A stretch of 64,000 nucleotides of DNA, taken from assembly GCA_030544215.1 (NCBI GenBank), contig JARZZO010000013.1, positions 49,185,196 to 49,249,195 on the forward strand. The letters are read 5' to 3'. The translations under genes and the position numbers were made by a program. This document shows, piece after piece, positions 50,264 through 61,560 of the stretch (its first letter is position 1; every line of letters begins with the position of its first letter). This DNA is from Zantedeschia hybrid cultivar (Eukaryota > Streptophyta > Magnoliopsida > Alismatales > Araceae). The notes under the pieces were generated by a model. That model did not search any database. It saw only the letters and a list, made by a program, of their open reading frames with translations, and had not been told where the DNA came from.

Positions 50264-52004
50264 AGTCTGAAATAAGTTTTTGAAAAATTCAAACAAAATC
50301 AAAAAATTTATCAAATAAAAAGCTATATTTTCACATATTCCAAATGTCATTATGGCATATCCAGAAAAAAAAAATGATGGGATATTATTTTTAAAGCTAC
50401 CTTGAGGCTCTCATTCGACTTTCTTCATATCTTAAAAAATAGATATAGAATTAATAGAAAATCTAAATATGCAGTAGAAACTATTAGAATAGTCCCACAT
50501 CGAAAAAAAGATAAAAAAAACAATGCTTAATATATATAATGCATATTCTACTAAATGTCATAAGGTTTTAAGTTAGATGACCCAATAACTTCAGTATTAT
50601 ATCATAGTCCATGATTTAAATCAGACCGTGCACCCCGTCTTTGTGATCTAAGTGACATAGTTTAAAATCGGCATGTACGTGAAGGAGCATATTAAAATAG
50701 TCTCACATCGAAAAAAAGATAAAAAATCGACCTGCATGTGAGGAAATATATTAAAATAGTCTCACATCAAAAAAGAGACAAAAAAGTAATACTTAATATA
50801 CATGGTGCTTGCTCTACTTAATATCTTAAAATTTTGAGTTGAAGGACTTAATAACTTGAATAGAAATGTTTTCAGACGAAGACTTAAACACGTCTTACGA
50901 CTTCGGAGAGAAACGTTGCGGTCCCTGAACCGACATATATGATATATCCTCCCATCATCCATCTTAATCCAGTGTCCAGCAGTCAAATAATCATCTATGA
51001 TATAATATTTTGACATGCTCGAGTAAGACTATGCATTGGTGGGCCGATGAGTGGCTTGTGCTTGCACTTCCATGGAAGCGAATGCTGTTTAGTCTTTACA
51101 TACTCCTGGTTGTTTTCCATGGAACCAATTAAGGACCATATAATCTTACCATGTGAATAAATCGGGAGACTATTGGTTGTCGCATGTGCCATTCTTTTGA
51201 GACGCTAATTAATTAAGGAATTGTCTTTTAGGTTCTGATTTTTGGAAAAAAATATCACAAAGATAAAACTTATTGGGAAATGGATTATATTCTCAAAATC
51301 TATGACTAAAAACAAGAAAACTAAAATGATTATATATGTCAAATTGAGATGTAGACTGCAGAATTCCTTACGAACATAAAAGGAGAAAAGAAGAAGATGC
51401 GAAAGAACTGATTGGTTAATGAGTGTGATGGACTAATATAGGGTGAGATCGAACAAGGTCAAAGGGAAAGCCAAAAATGCTCGTTTTTTTTTTTTCCTTT
51501 GAGTAAGGAGTCCTAGTTGATTCCATATTTTAATGGCTAACCTTTATCTAATAGCATACTAAAAGTTCCTTATTTTCTTCCATCTTAGAAAATAAACAAG
51601 GTAAAGATCGAAAATTAATATTTAACTTGTCTGTACAGTACATATGGCATCTTGAAACGGCAGGATATGACTTTTTGAGTCCTCTTTCGTACTATACGTA
51701 GAAGTTAGAATTCCACTCAAAATTCACATAAATGTTGAGAACAGTTTAGGGATGAATGCAAACTCGCGGCGTTTATAGTCGAACAAAAGTTCAGCGTGCC
51801 AAAGTATTTTGACTGGAAGATTTTTCATGGTGCGAGACAAAAAAATGAGAATAAACTATGACTAGTAGAAGATGGATTATAATACACATGTAACAAGAAG
51901 TGATAGACATCTTCTTATTCCATAGAAAGGCTTATGTATATTCTCGTCGACGTTAAAATTTTAAGTCAGTACTTAGGAAATATACATATTTGTCTAGTAC
52001 ACAC
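50264..52004. other. Intergenic; no gene
   Basis: Apart from the USE-like repeat group at 50480-50790, the sequence is AT-rich and without a supported gene. Confidence 0.45.
50480..50790 (+). repeat. Three AGTCCCACATCG-type boxes, two with TATA downstream
   Basis: AATAGTCCCACATCG at 50488-50502 is a perfect match to the plant snRNA upstream element. It is followed by TATATATAA at 50531. Two degenerate copies (TAGTCTCACATC) lie near 50698 and 50757; the last is followed by TTAATATACATG about 25 nt downstream. Purine tracts AAAAAAAGATAAAAAA follow each box. The motif is also typical of some plant LTRs, so an LTR origin is as likely as an RNA gene. Confidence 0.55.
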
Positions 52005-53034
52005 TTTTTTTTTTACAATAAAAGGATTGCATTATTTAATACAAGAGAAGCGCACAGAGAGGTACATGGAGATCATAAAACATAGAGAACACTAGACGCA
52101 AGAGATCACAATACATGGAGAAGATAGTACATTGTAAAGCACAGGGAGAACGTTTAGTCAGTAAAAGGGGAACACCCCAAATAAGATGCAAAAGTCTACA
52201 CCTGAACAAAAATAGATCCGTCTCCTGGGGAAGAAACCACAGATGAAGCTTGTGCGTCGAACACCCGCATTAAAAGTCAAGGGTCACCAACCAGAGATCT
52301 AAGGAGAAGGAGATGAGCAACATATGCTGCTCCAACCGGGATACACCATTGCAAACCACCATGGCAACTTGTGAGGAGAACAGAGCTCGGATGAGCATGC
52401 CACGAACCTAGACGTGAGATGTAGCATGGAGTTTCAAGCTCATACAGGACTACTGCAATCACTTAGAGCGAATCTTCAATGAGGTGAAACCTTGATGATC
52501 CACATATCACAAGTGCAACCACCAGCTTTAATAGAGATAACACAATTGGAGAAGGGGGCCACTGGGGGAAGATGGAAGAGTACCACAAATAAACCAACAC
52601 AGGAAAACACAAAACAAGAAGAGAAACAGAGGAATCCGTTGCTAGCAGCGACGCCCCTAGAGGGTCAGGATCCCTACAAAGGGCAAAATAAGGTAAGCCT
52701 AGCTTACCAGAACACAACAAGGAAGGGAGGGAAGGTGGAGTCAGAGGGAGGTGAATGAGGAGGAAAGAAAGCACAGAAGGAGGAGGGGGAATGGAAGGCG
52801 GAGACAACGATCAACACCAAGAAGGAGAAAGAAGAAAAGAGAGTGGAGTAGGAAGAGGGAGGGCGAAACCTGAAGAAGGGGGGGGGGTAGGGAGGGAGTC
52901 CCTCCGCCCAAGGGACCGCCGCTAGGCAACGAGCAATCCGTCGACGAACGGCGACAAAACCGTCGAAAAACCCGGTGAGCGTTCCTGATACTTCCCCAAC
53001 AGAGGACTTCTCTATCGGAAGGCTCCTTGTACAA
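52005..53034 (-). mobile_element. Poly(A)-tailed retroelement, minus strand
   Basis: A T run at 52005-52014 followed by ACAATAAAAGG reads on the minus strand as a 3' end with a poly(A) tail. TACACAC flanks both sides (51998-52004 and 53035-53041). The other end is GC-rich with a G run near 52878. Size, layout and lack of a reverse transcriptase match the element at 31677-32586. Confidence 0.6.
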
Positions 53035-53041
53035 TACACAC

Positions 53042-53475
53042 CTATTACTGCAAAAGGAGTGCCATAATCATTTGACTAACATGGAAATTTATTAGTCAGT
53101 TAATTGTGCTTATTCAAAGGTGAGTCATAACCAATGTTTTCATCGGCCATCGAATTGAAGAAGCCTTCGGTCCAATCTATGTTAAGATTGATTTTTTCAA
53201 ATTAATATTTTAATTAAAGTTATTATTTAATTAATAATATTTAACATATATGTTATATGTTTATATTTATTTTTTTATTATAGAACTCGTAAACCTTTTA
53301 TGGTGTTCATACTTTATGTTAAAATGATGGTTCTGAGTTTAAAATTAAATTATTTGTAATAACATTTTGTAAAAGAAACCATAATACTTGACTTTGAATC
53401 AGTTGGTTCTCATATGAATTGAACGAAAATAGCTTACTTTTAGTTGGCTTCTTTAGTCTTTTAAAATTATGATAG
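53042..53475. other. Intergenic, nothing recognised
   Basis: This is AT-rich DNA between the poly(A) element and the LTR. No gene is seen. Confidence 0.4.
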
Positions 53476-54312
53476 TGATGAGGTAGAATCCGATTCGGCT
53501 TATTAAAACAGGTTCAACACAGATCAGTCCGACAGCAACAGGAAGAAGTCTCCTGGCAGTTTTCGGCCCGTTAGCGGTCCAGCGGCCCTCGGCCCAGTAA
53601 GCAGCCTAGTAATCCTCAGCCCGTCCATGGTCCAGCAACCTTCGGCCCAATAATCGTATCCGGCCCACTTCGGTGGGAGGACTAGGCACTATGGCGGTTT
53701 ACCAATAAACCCAGAACATAGTCGTATATCGGCTATCACCGTTAAGCATCCTCTAGCCTCCGCTATAAATACACCGCTATTTATTACCAAAAGTATGTCT
53801 TCGTGACCATTAAGGACTACAGTCTAAAAAGCATTAAAGCTGTTTCTTCTACCTCTTTGACTTCTGAATCGAACCATCTTAAGAAGCTAACTTAACCGTC
53901 GAAGGGAGGTTCCTAAGGGTTAAAGCCCGGGACTCCTACTGACTGGTTCTTCTTCTTCTTTCCCTCCTGCAGAGACTCGGTTCGAATCTTCGCCGACCTC
54001 TCCGAGTCGGTCTCGACCGTTGACCTCGGATTTCTTCCTCCGGTCTCGACGTCATTCGTCGGCTGGTCCTCCTCGCCTGAAAGTGCCTCGGCTCCGCACC
54101 GACTGTCCTTCGACCGGAGAGACTTCGGCCGCGCCTTTCAAAGGCTAGCCTACAACTGACCGGGCGACCCTCGGCATCAGATCTTCGGCCTCGTCTCCGC
54201 CTTCACTGCGCTCCGGATCCCCGTCATATCTCTTCTCCGATCCGACCCAACTTCGGATCCCAATACCATATTCCAACCTCAGAATCCGATCGTGATAGCT
54301 TCGACTACATCA
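53476..54312 (+). mobile_element. LTR related to 49712-50263, 837 bp
   Basis: The element begins TGATGAGGTAGAATCCGATT and ends CGACTACATCA. The flanking 5-mers are GATAG (53471-53475) and GATAA (54313-54317), an imperfect target duplication. TATAAAT lies at 53764-53770. The second half is pyrimidine-rich with many CTTCGG/CCTCGG motifs. It ends about 580 bases before the CSLC start codon. Confidence 0.75.
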
Positions 54313-54895
54313 GATAATTTTTGGATGAACTAAGTTGCAAAAACCGTTGATCTTGATTTTTTTTCCGATTAACCAATCAATACGATCTGATTTTTAAGAC
54401 AGTGGTCAAGGGATGCATTTGATTACCATCACTTTAAGTTTACAAATATAATTAAACAACTACACCGTCAAAACACAACTTTGACTCTCCAAAAGGGTAC
54501 ACATATAAAACCCCTAATTATTACAACCCCTCGCTCTTACAAAACCCACGCCCAACTAACGTGATATTATGACCGGTAAAGTAAAAACCAGTAATAATAA
54601 ATTAATAAATTAATAATGCCGACGAGATGGGCGGCGTTCGTCTCCTCCCCCCTTCCTCCTCCTCCTCCCCACACACCCGCTCATCGCCTCGTCTCCCCCC
54701 TCAAAATGCCACGGCGGCACCGCCCCTCCCCTCTCCCGCAAAACCTGCCCCCGCATTGCCAAATTTAGCCACTGCTCCGACCCCGGGGGAGGCCATTCCA
54801 CCCTCCTCCCCCGCCCTCCTCCGCCCTCGCCAGTCTAGTCTACCCCGGCAGATCCACCTCCGTCGCTGCTCCCGTCCACCCCCTCCGGCTCCCAC
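54313..54895. promoter_or_regulatory. CSLC promoter and 5' leader region
   Basis: From about 54620 to the ATG the sequence is strongly C/T-rich (CCTCCTCCTCC-like), as in many plant leaders, and this part is probably 5' UTR. The AT-rich stretch before it (54540-54620) is the likely core promoter, but no single TATA box stands out. Confidence 0.45.
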
Positions 54896-55651
54896 ATGTC
54901 GTCTCGCCCCCCCAACCACGAGTTCCAGGAATGGTGGAACCGCCAGCGGGAGCGCAACCTTCACAGCGCGTTCCTCCTCGACCAGGCCGAGCTCCACCCC
55001 GGTGGGAGCGGCGCCGGGGCCGTCGGGGCCGAGATCGGAGGCAGGTCGGCGCAGCCGTCGCCGCCGTCGACGTCGTCGCCGGCGGCGGCGGCAGCGGGCT
55101 CTGGCAAGGGCCGGGGGCGCAGCGCGCGGCAGCTGTCCTGGCTCTGCCTCCTGCGGGCGCACCACTCGGCGGCGGTGCTCGCGGGGCTGCCCTCCCGCCT
55201 GGTGGAGCTCCTGCTCACTGCCAACCGCAGGATCTCGTCGTCCCCGTCCGATCGGTCCTCGCGGCTCTACCGGGTGATCCGGGGGTTCCTGGTGCTCGCC
55301 CTGGTGCTGCTGGCGCTGGAGGTGGCGGCCTACGTCAAGGGATGGCACTTCACGCCGCCCACCCACGCGGAGGCCGTGGAGGCGCTGGGGCTGCTGTACG
55401 CCAACTGGCTGCACGTGCGCGCCAATTACCTCGCGCCGCCGGTGCAGGCCGTCGCGAACGTGTGCATCGTGCTGTTCTTGGTGCAATCCGTCGACCGGCT
55501 GGTGTTGGTGCTTGGGTGCTTCTGGATCAAGTTCCGGGGCCTGCGGCCGGTGGCGGCCGTGGAGTACGGTGGGGCAGCGGATGTGGAGGGCGGCGGCGCG
55601 GAGCAGTGCCCGATGGTGCTGCTGCAGATCCCGATGTGCAACGAGAGGGAG
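54896..55651 (+). CDS. Cellulose synthase-like C (CSLC), exon 1
   Basis: CSLC proteins are Golgi membrane glycosyltransferases (GT2) that make the beta-1,4-glucan backbone of xyloglucan. Exon 1 encodes 252 residues and ends at CPMVLLQIPMCNERE with a GTAAGG donor in phase 0, the usual position of the first CSLC intron. The start MSSRPPNHEFQEWWNRQR is in place for the family. Two membrane segments are visible, about residues 140-158 (FLVLALVLLALEVAAYV) and 182-210 (VANVCIVLFLVQSVDRLVLV). The cytosolic catalytic domain (D, DxD, TED, QxxRW) would be in later exons. None of these is found up to 64000, and a large hAT element fills the rest. The gene either has a very long intron 1 or is cut off. 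Codon use is very GC-rich. The downstream reading VRRCRSSPSLENR is intronic. Confidence 0.92.
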
Positions 55652-57634
55652 GTAAGGAGATGTAGGTCATCTCCTTCTTTGGAAAACCGATAGTCGTGAT
55701 CTCCTTCTTTTTGTTGTTTTTTCCCTACATTTTCTATTTTAATTCATGTCCCTGGGTTTCTTTTTGTCGGATGGATTTCGCTTTTATCTAGATTTCATCA
55801 ACTTTTCGAGACGTTGATCCCATGAAAGAGACAAAAATGGACTTTTTGTGAAGACCCTGCCTTACTTAAAGACAAAACAATTGGAGGAATTCTAGAACGC
55901 TTCCTGTAATAATGAACATTTAGTTGAATCACTCACTTTAGAAGATTCACCTCGTTGGTAGTGAGTGCTACAGTTATTCACGATCGGGTCTTAAGAATGT
56001 GGGCATAAATTATCTGGCTATGATGTAACCCGAGCAATCAGATGAGCATTAAGCTAGACATTTTACTTCTGGAGTTGATTTCCATGTATTTGTCGTTATG
56101 TTTGGAAGCCACAGTCCAAGGTTGTCCAATTATGGATTCGACAGCACTGTATTGGATGCACATGTAAAATGAGAATCGATATATATGTTACCATGCTCTG
56201 TTGGACTCGTGAGGATGCATCTATATTTATGAGATCAAGGTCAGCTAGTGACTTTCCACTGATTCTGGACCATTCTAATATCATAATTTGCAGAAAGCAA
56301 TGCAGAAGTGTTGGTCGACATAGACATACCAGTGTAAATTTACATTCCAGTCATTCTGTCCGATCTTTGCTTCTTCCTCAAAGATCTAGATGCCACCTAG
56401 AAATAATCTATTTTGCCTTGAAAATTGTTCTCTCTTTCGGAGTCTTCGTGTCGGCATTTATTTCTCAAGAATGCTGCTTCCTGGATGAGAATGCATCATA
56501 TGCAAGTTATAGTCAACTGATCAGGCAGCTATTGCTCACTGTCCACCTTCTACAACAGTTATTACCCTAAAGATCTAGGATGGTGAAAGTTGATTTGGAA
56601 GGATTCCCAGGGCAGTCAGACAAGTGGATAGTGGATTGTTAGAAAGAAGCCCAGTTGGTCTTCTACAATAGTTATCGTGCACTATGATTTGAGCTTAGAA
56701 ATTTCAAGGGGTAATGATTCTTATTTAACATGTAGATATATTCTATCCAAACAATGCTGGAGAACTTCTTATGTGTATTTGATTTTTTTTTTTTCTGTCA
56801 CTTTTCATTCCCATGTCCTTTCAGTTTGCCAGTTTTTATCATGATTTATATTCTCATACCCTAGTTGATCTTTATCTGTACTCTCCATCACATTGCTAGA
56901 CACAGTAAGTGTTTGTCATCCTTCCATCTCCAAAATTTTCTGGAAAAGATCAAGTTTATTTATAGTTGTTTTCTGTATTTCATAGAAAATTCCTATTTTG
57001 CATTATGTGATGCTGCGGTAACATCTGAATAAATTATTTCATTATGTGATGTTGCCATCATGTCTGAATAAATTCTTATCTCAATTGAACTTTAGTTAAG
57101 TTCTGCACTTCATGGAAAGATTGCTATTTGAAGGTTGTGAACTACTACTAAGGCAAGTTGTTGAGATCCATTGATGCTCAAAAAAGCTTTTAGTTGGGAT
57201 TATGCACTTGTTTTGCATGCACTTTCTTTTCCATGTTTTCCATATTTGTATAGCCTTAGATTATAGAGGTCTCTTTATCTCTGTTTATGGAACTGTTGCA
57301 CAAATTTTGATTCATTGAACCCATGTTTGGCATCTGGATAAAATCTAGGAGGAATATCCACCCTAAAAGAATCCACTCTCCGATTGAGTTTCTATTTGAC
57401 ATCATTGGCTGTATCTACTGGAATGTGGAATGACACTATGAAAAATGGTTGATCACCATTAACACAACCATGAAGTCCCTTTCTTGGAATAGTTTTTGAT
57501 AGCTAAGTTGGTACAGACTTCAGAGTTCAATACCACCACCCTTGCAACCCAATAAAACTTCCTCTTCCCTTATCTTTCAATTTTCTTGATTTCATTTGAG
57601 GGTGCATTGCAAAGGAATATCCGATGTTGCTGCT
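55652..57634. other. CSLC intron 1, first part
   Basis: No exon of CSLC or any other gene is recognised. The 133-codon frame at 56169-56570 has no resemblance to a known family. Confidence 0.5.
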
Positions 57635-57870
57635 TGCAGATCCTGATGTACAATGAGAGGGAGGAAGGAGATCTAAGTTCTTCTTTGGAACCCTGTGTTG
57701 CAGAGTAGTCGGGATTTTTTTGTTTTCTATTTTAAAGCATGTGACATGTCTTTTTTTTTTTTTTCCTTGCATTTTGTTTTCATTAGATTTTATTACTTCT
57801 TGGTATCTTGTTCCAATGAGAGAGACAAAAGTGGACTTTTATATAGGGTCCTGCCTTTATTTTATCTTGA
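57635..57870 (+). pseudogene. Partial duplicate of the CSLC exon 1/intron 1 junction
   Basis: The segment resembles 55616-55850 in order: a copy of CAGATCCCGATGTGCAACGA reading GATCCTGATGTACAATGA, then GAGAGGGAGG, the early intron block CTTCTTTGGAA, and later GAGAGACAAAAGTGGACTTTT and GGGTCCTGCCTT. The splice donor is lost: the original GGAGGTAAGG is GGAGGAAGG here. It encodes only a few residues (MYNERE) and is a relic of a local duplication inside intron 1. Confidence 0.8.
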
Positions 57871-57957
57871 CATTTGTTCTCTCGTGATAACCCCAATGAA
57901 TGCTTCCCCTTCCCTTATCCTTTCAAATTTCTTGATTTTATGTCCCTCACCTCGCAC

Positions 57958-57961
<4 letters not shown>

Positions 57962-58047
<86 letters not shown>
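57962..58047. repeat. (CT)n microsatellite, 86 bp
   Basis: An uninterrupted CT run of 43 repeats lies in CSLC intron 1, just after the junction duplicate. The Ser-Leu and Arg-Glu open frames across it are artefacts of the repeat. Confidence 0.98.
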
Positions 58048-58049
<2 letters not shown>

Positions 58050-58775
58050 TTTCTATTAGCCCAGCAAATTTTACCATCTAGGATCAAGTATCTCCATCCA
58101 AACCATTTATCAACATGCCATCATCATTGTTCTTGTCCTAATAAGCCTTGTTCCATTGATCTAGATTTTGGGTTCACCCAACAGGATCCACTTGGCATGT
58201 TCTCCTCTTGGTTGCTTGTCTGACATCTATAAGGTAGTATGAAATACCTTGCAAACAAGGATTGAAAACTCGGCTCCGATCGACACGGATCGGCCGATCC
58301 GGATTGGATTTCGGCCGACCATGCCGATTCCGGATAACTTGGCCGATTCCAGGAGCGGGATTGGCCAGGATCGGCCCGGACCGGGCCAACCCGGACCCTA
58401 ATGGCTAGTTTGTTGTTAGTCGTTTCCAAACGGCCAGCAACAACTAGTTTGGCCTTGGGGGTCTATTTAAACCCCCCTTCCCCCTAGGCCCTCCTAAGCC
58501 TCCACAAGTGCCTTTCTAAGCCTCCTAACACTCTTGTTGTCTCTTACACCCTTTCGGTCGCAGAATTCTCTCTCGGTCTCTCCCACGACTACAAACTCGG
58601 CGATCTCTACAAGACTTCCTACTACACGCTCTCTCTTTCTTTCTCTCATCTTCTTCCAATTTTTTTTACTTTTGTTTACCATTTTTTATATATATATTAT
58701 TGTTCTCAACATCTCTAGTTGTCCTTTTGCAGTCAACGTGCTGCGAACTGCTCAACTACCTAAAGAATGGCATCT

Positions 58776-59284
58776 TGATGCAGGAGCGGACTAACAGACA
58801 GTGCAGTGTAGGCCGCACTGTGGCTTGGAGATATTATCTTTATCTTTCGATGCATTTTGTATTTTATTTGAGCCTATTGGGACATGAATAAGGCCCACTT
58901 GTGGCCTATTTGAAGATTTTTCCTATATTTTTCTGCACTTTTTCTATTTTTAAAGGGCCTAGAGGTAACATGGTAATTTTGGCTTTTAGGGCTTCCTTTT
59001 TAGGGCCTATAATATCTTAAGTATGCCCAAAATGGCAACTCAATGATTGCTAATGATTAGCTAAGGAGAGAAATGGAAGGTTCGTCTTGGCAGCCACAGT
59101 GGTGCATGTGTGTATGGAGCCCGTGAAGGGCCTATTGAGGAAAGGGGTAGGAAGCCCCTCTGCTTCATCTTCTTCCTCCCATCTCCTTCCTCCCTTGCCT
59201 CGTCTTTGTCTTCTACCCATGTCATCTCTCTCCCTTAGGCCTTTGAACCCTTCTTCCTATTCTCTCCGTTCACTGTCCGCATCA
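58776..59284 (+). mobile_element. Copia-type LTR with primer-binding site
   Basis: The sequence runs from TGATGCAGGAGCGG to CCGCATCA. It is followed by ATT and then TAGTATCAGAGCC (59288-59300), one base off the initiator-tRNA primer site TGGTATCAGAGC. The LTR is therefore the 5' LTR of a plus-strand element. No 3' LTR or pol domain was found; the downstream part to about 59850 may be a leftover internal region. Confidence 0.72.
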
Positions 59285-60679
59285 ATTTAGTATCAGAGCC
59301 TAACTCTGATCCCCACCTCCGCCGTTGCAGCCCTTCTTGCTTCTCTCCCTCTCTTTCTATCTCTCTCTACATCCTGCCCAAGTCGGTTACTGTTCTGTGA
59401 ACAATGCCATCCCCAAACCCTACACGCAACCTTATTCTTTCTCGCACACCCTTCCTTTCCTTACCTTTCCATCTGCGTTTGAAAGGGGTTACTATAGCGT
59501 CGGATATTGTAGCTACAATATTCGCGTCGTGCTACAATACTCGAGTCCTCTGATCTCTTCCTCTCTCGGTTTGAACCACAACAGAATAAAAGAAGAAGAG
59601 GGAGGGAATAGATCCGATCATTGTCGGTGTTGCCACTGTCGTTGCCGGATCCCGCCGCCACTGCCGTCGCCATCGCCACTAGCTCTGTCGCCAGGTGTTG
59701 CCGCTGTCACCTCTACCGCGGGAGGCATCGGCCACTGCCGCTGCAGCCGGCAGCCCTGGAAGCTAGCGCCATTGCCTGCCACCGCTATCGATACCCTCCC
59801 CCGCTCTATCATTCTCTTTCTCTCTCTACGTTAGGGTTTGAGAGGGAAGGGGGGGTGGGTAGGAGATGGAAAGAAGGGCCCGAGCCCTATTAAACTAAAC
59901 TTGGTATGACCAGGTTTGATTTGGCTCAAGCCAGGCACCCTCCCCCCTCCTTATTGGATCTGGTCCGAACTAGATCATGATCATCTGGTCTATAGCCAGT
60001 AAGCCCAGGGGTCTGAGCCATAGATTGCGGAATCGCCTGATTCCGATCCGAATCGCCTGATTCGGATCGGAATCGGCGGGTCCCGATCTGATTCAAGGGG
60101 GGGAGGGGGGGGGAATTCACTATTCCTCCCCCGTTTTTTCAAAAAAAAAAGGTGAACCTGCTCGAATTGGGTGGTATTGGGTCCGGACTAGCCGATTTGG
60201 CCGATTCGAACACGATCTGACCCCGATTCGGGCACTCTCGGATCCCCCCTTAAAGGGGGATCGGGAGCCACCCAGCAGCAGCAAATCGAACGTTGCTGCT
60301 GCTGGTTTGCCCCCTCCCTAAGCCCTTCGTCGACCCTCCCCTACCGTCGGCTGCCACCACTGGCCAACCCGCCGCCGCCTTCTTCTTCTCTCTCCTCTCT
60401 CTCTTTCTCTCTCTTTTTCTTTGAGATCTCGACCGAAAGAAGAGGGTTTTCACCCCATCATCGCCGGCCGGCTGTCCGGGAGCTACCGCCGTCGTTGTTG
60501 TCGCCATCATCGCCGCCGTCGACGTCGGATTTTGTTTCCACATCCCGATCCGAGTTAAAGTATATTTCAATCTTATTTTTTAAAAAATTCTCAAAAAAAT
60601 AGAAATGATGTATAGTTGTATAGATCTATTAATATTTAGCTTTAAAAAAAAATAGCATGTTGATTAGACAAAATCCCAA
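59285..60679. other. Retroelement interior or hAT leader; no gene supported
   Basis: Pyrimidine-rich sequence with CCGCCACTGCCGTCGCC-like stretches near 59650 and 60480 gives long low-complexity frames on both strands. Between 60030 and 60240, repeated GATTCGGATCGG-type motifs resemble the subterminal repeats near 58270. Confidence 0.4.
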
Positions 60680-61540
60680 AAATTAACCTTAATTAGGAGT
60701 TAAAAATCGGGGCTTTTGTATGATTTGTGTAATTAGAGTTCAATTGAGTGTGTCAAATACTCAATTGAACTTATTAGAACCTAATTGTACATTTTTTTTC
60801 ATTAACTACTCGTCATTAGTACTAATTACTCAAAATTAAGTTTAATTAAGGGTTAAAAATTAGGACTTTTGTATGATTAGTGTAATTAGAGTTCAATTGA
60901 GTGTGCCAAACACTAAATTGAACTTATTACAATCTGATTGCATAGTTTTTTTCATTAATTGCATGTGATTAGCGTTAGTTTGGTAAAATTAACCCTAATT
61001 AGGGGTTAAAAACTAGGGCTTTTGTATGATTTGTGTAATTAAGGTTAAATTGAGTATTTGAACTTATTAGAACCTAATTGTATAGTTTTTTTCATTAATT
61101 GATCATCATTAGTACTAATTACTTAAAATTAAGCTTAATTAGGAGTTAAAAATTAGGACTCTTGTATGATTAGTGTAATTAGAATTCAATTAAGTGTGCC
61201 AAACACTCAATTGAACTTATTACAATCTAATTGCATAGTTTTTTGCATTAATTGCATGTTATTAGTGTTAATTTGGTAAAATTGACCATAATTAGGGGTT
61301 AAAAATTGGGGCTTTTGTATGATTGTTGTAATTAGGGTTCAATTAAGTGTGTCAAACACTAATTGAATTTATTAGAATCTAATTGTATAATTTTTCCATT
61401 AATTACTCATCATTAGTACTAATTTCTCAAAATTAACCTTAATTAAAGGTTAATAATTAGGACTTTTGTATCATTAGTGTAATCAGAGTTCAATTGAGTG
61501 TGCCAAACACTCAATTGAACTTATTACAATCTGATTGCAT
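60680..61540 (+). repeat. Six-unit ~150-bp tandem array with internal hairpins
   Basis: Units begin near 60681, 60832, 60986, 61126, 61277 and 61431 with AAATTAACCTTAATTAGG-like sequence. Two unit types mostly alternate (GGGGCTTTTGTATGAT and GGACTTTTGTATGATTAG), pointing to a dimeric ~300-bp repeat. Most units hold a hairpin; the best is AGTTCAATTGAGTG and CACTCAATTGAACT around TGCCAAA (61487-61521), a perfect 14-bp stem. The array ends 20-40 bases before the transposase start, probably in its first intron or leader. Confidence 0.85.
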
Positions 61541-61560
61541 TTTTTATGTTATACAGGAAT

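Noticed and set aside
54627..55665. Several long frames on both strands overlapping CSLC exon 1
   Set aside because: They are shadows of the GC-rich exon; only the 54896 frame matches a family and ends at a proper splice donor.
57695..58081. Frames with long Ser-Leu or Arg-Glu repeats
   Set aside because: They are translations of the CT microsatellite.
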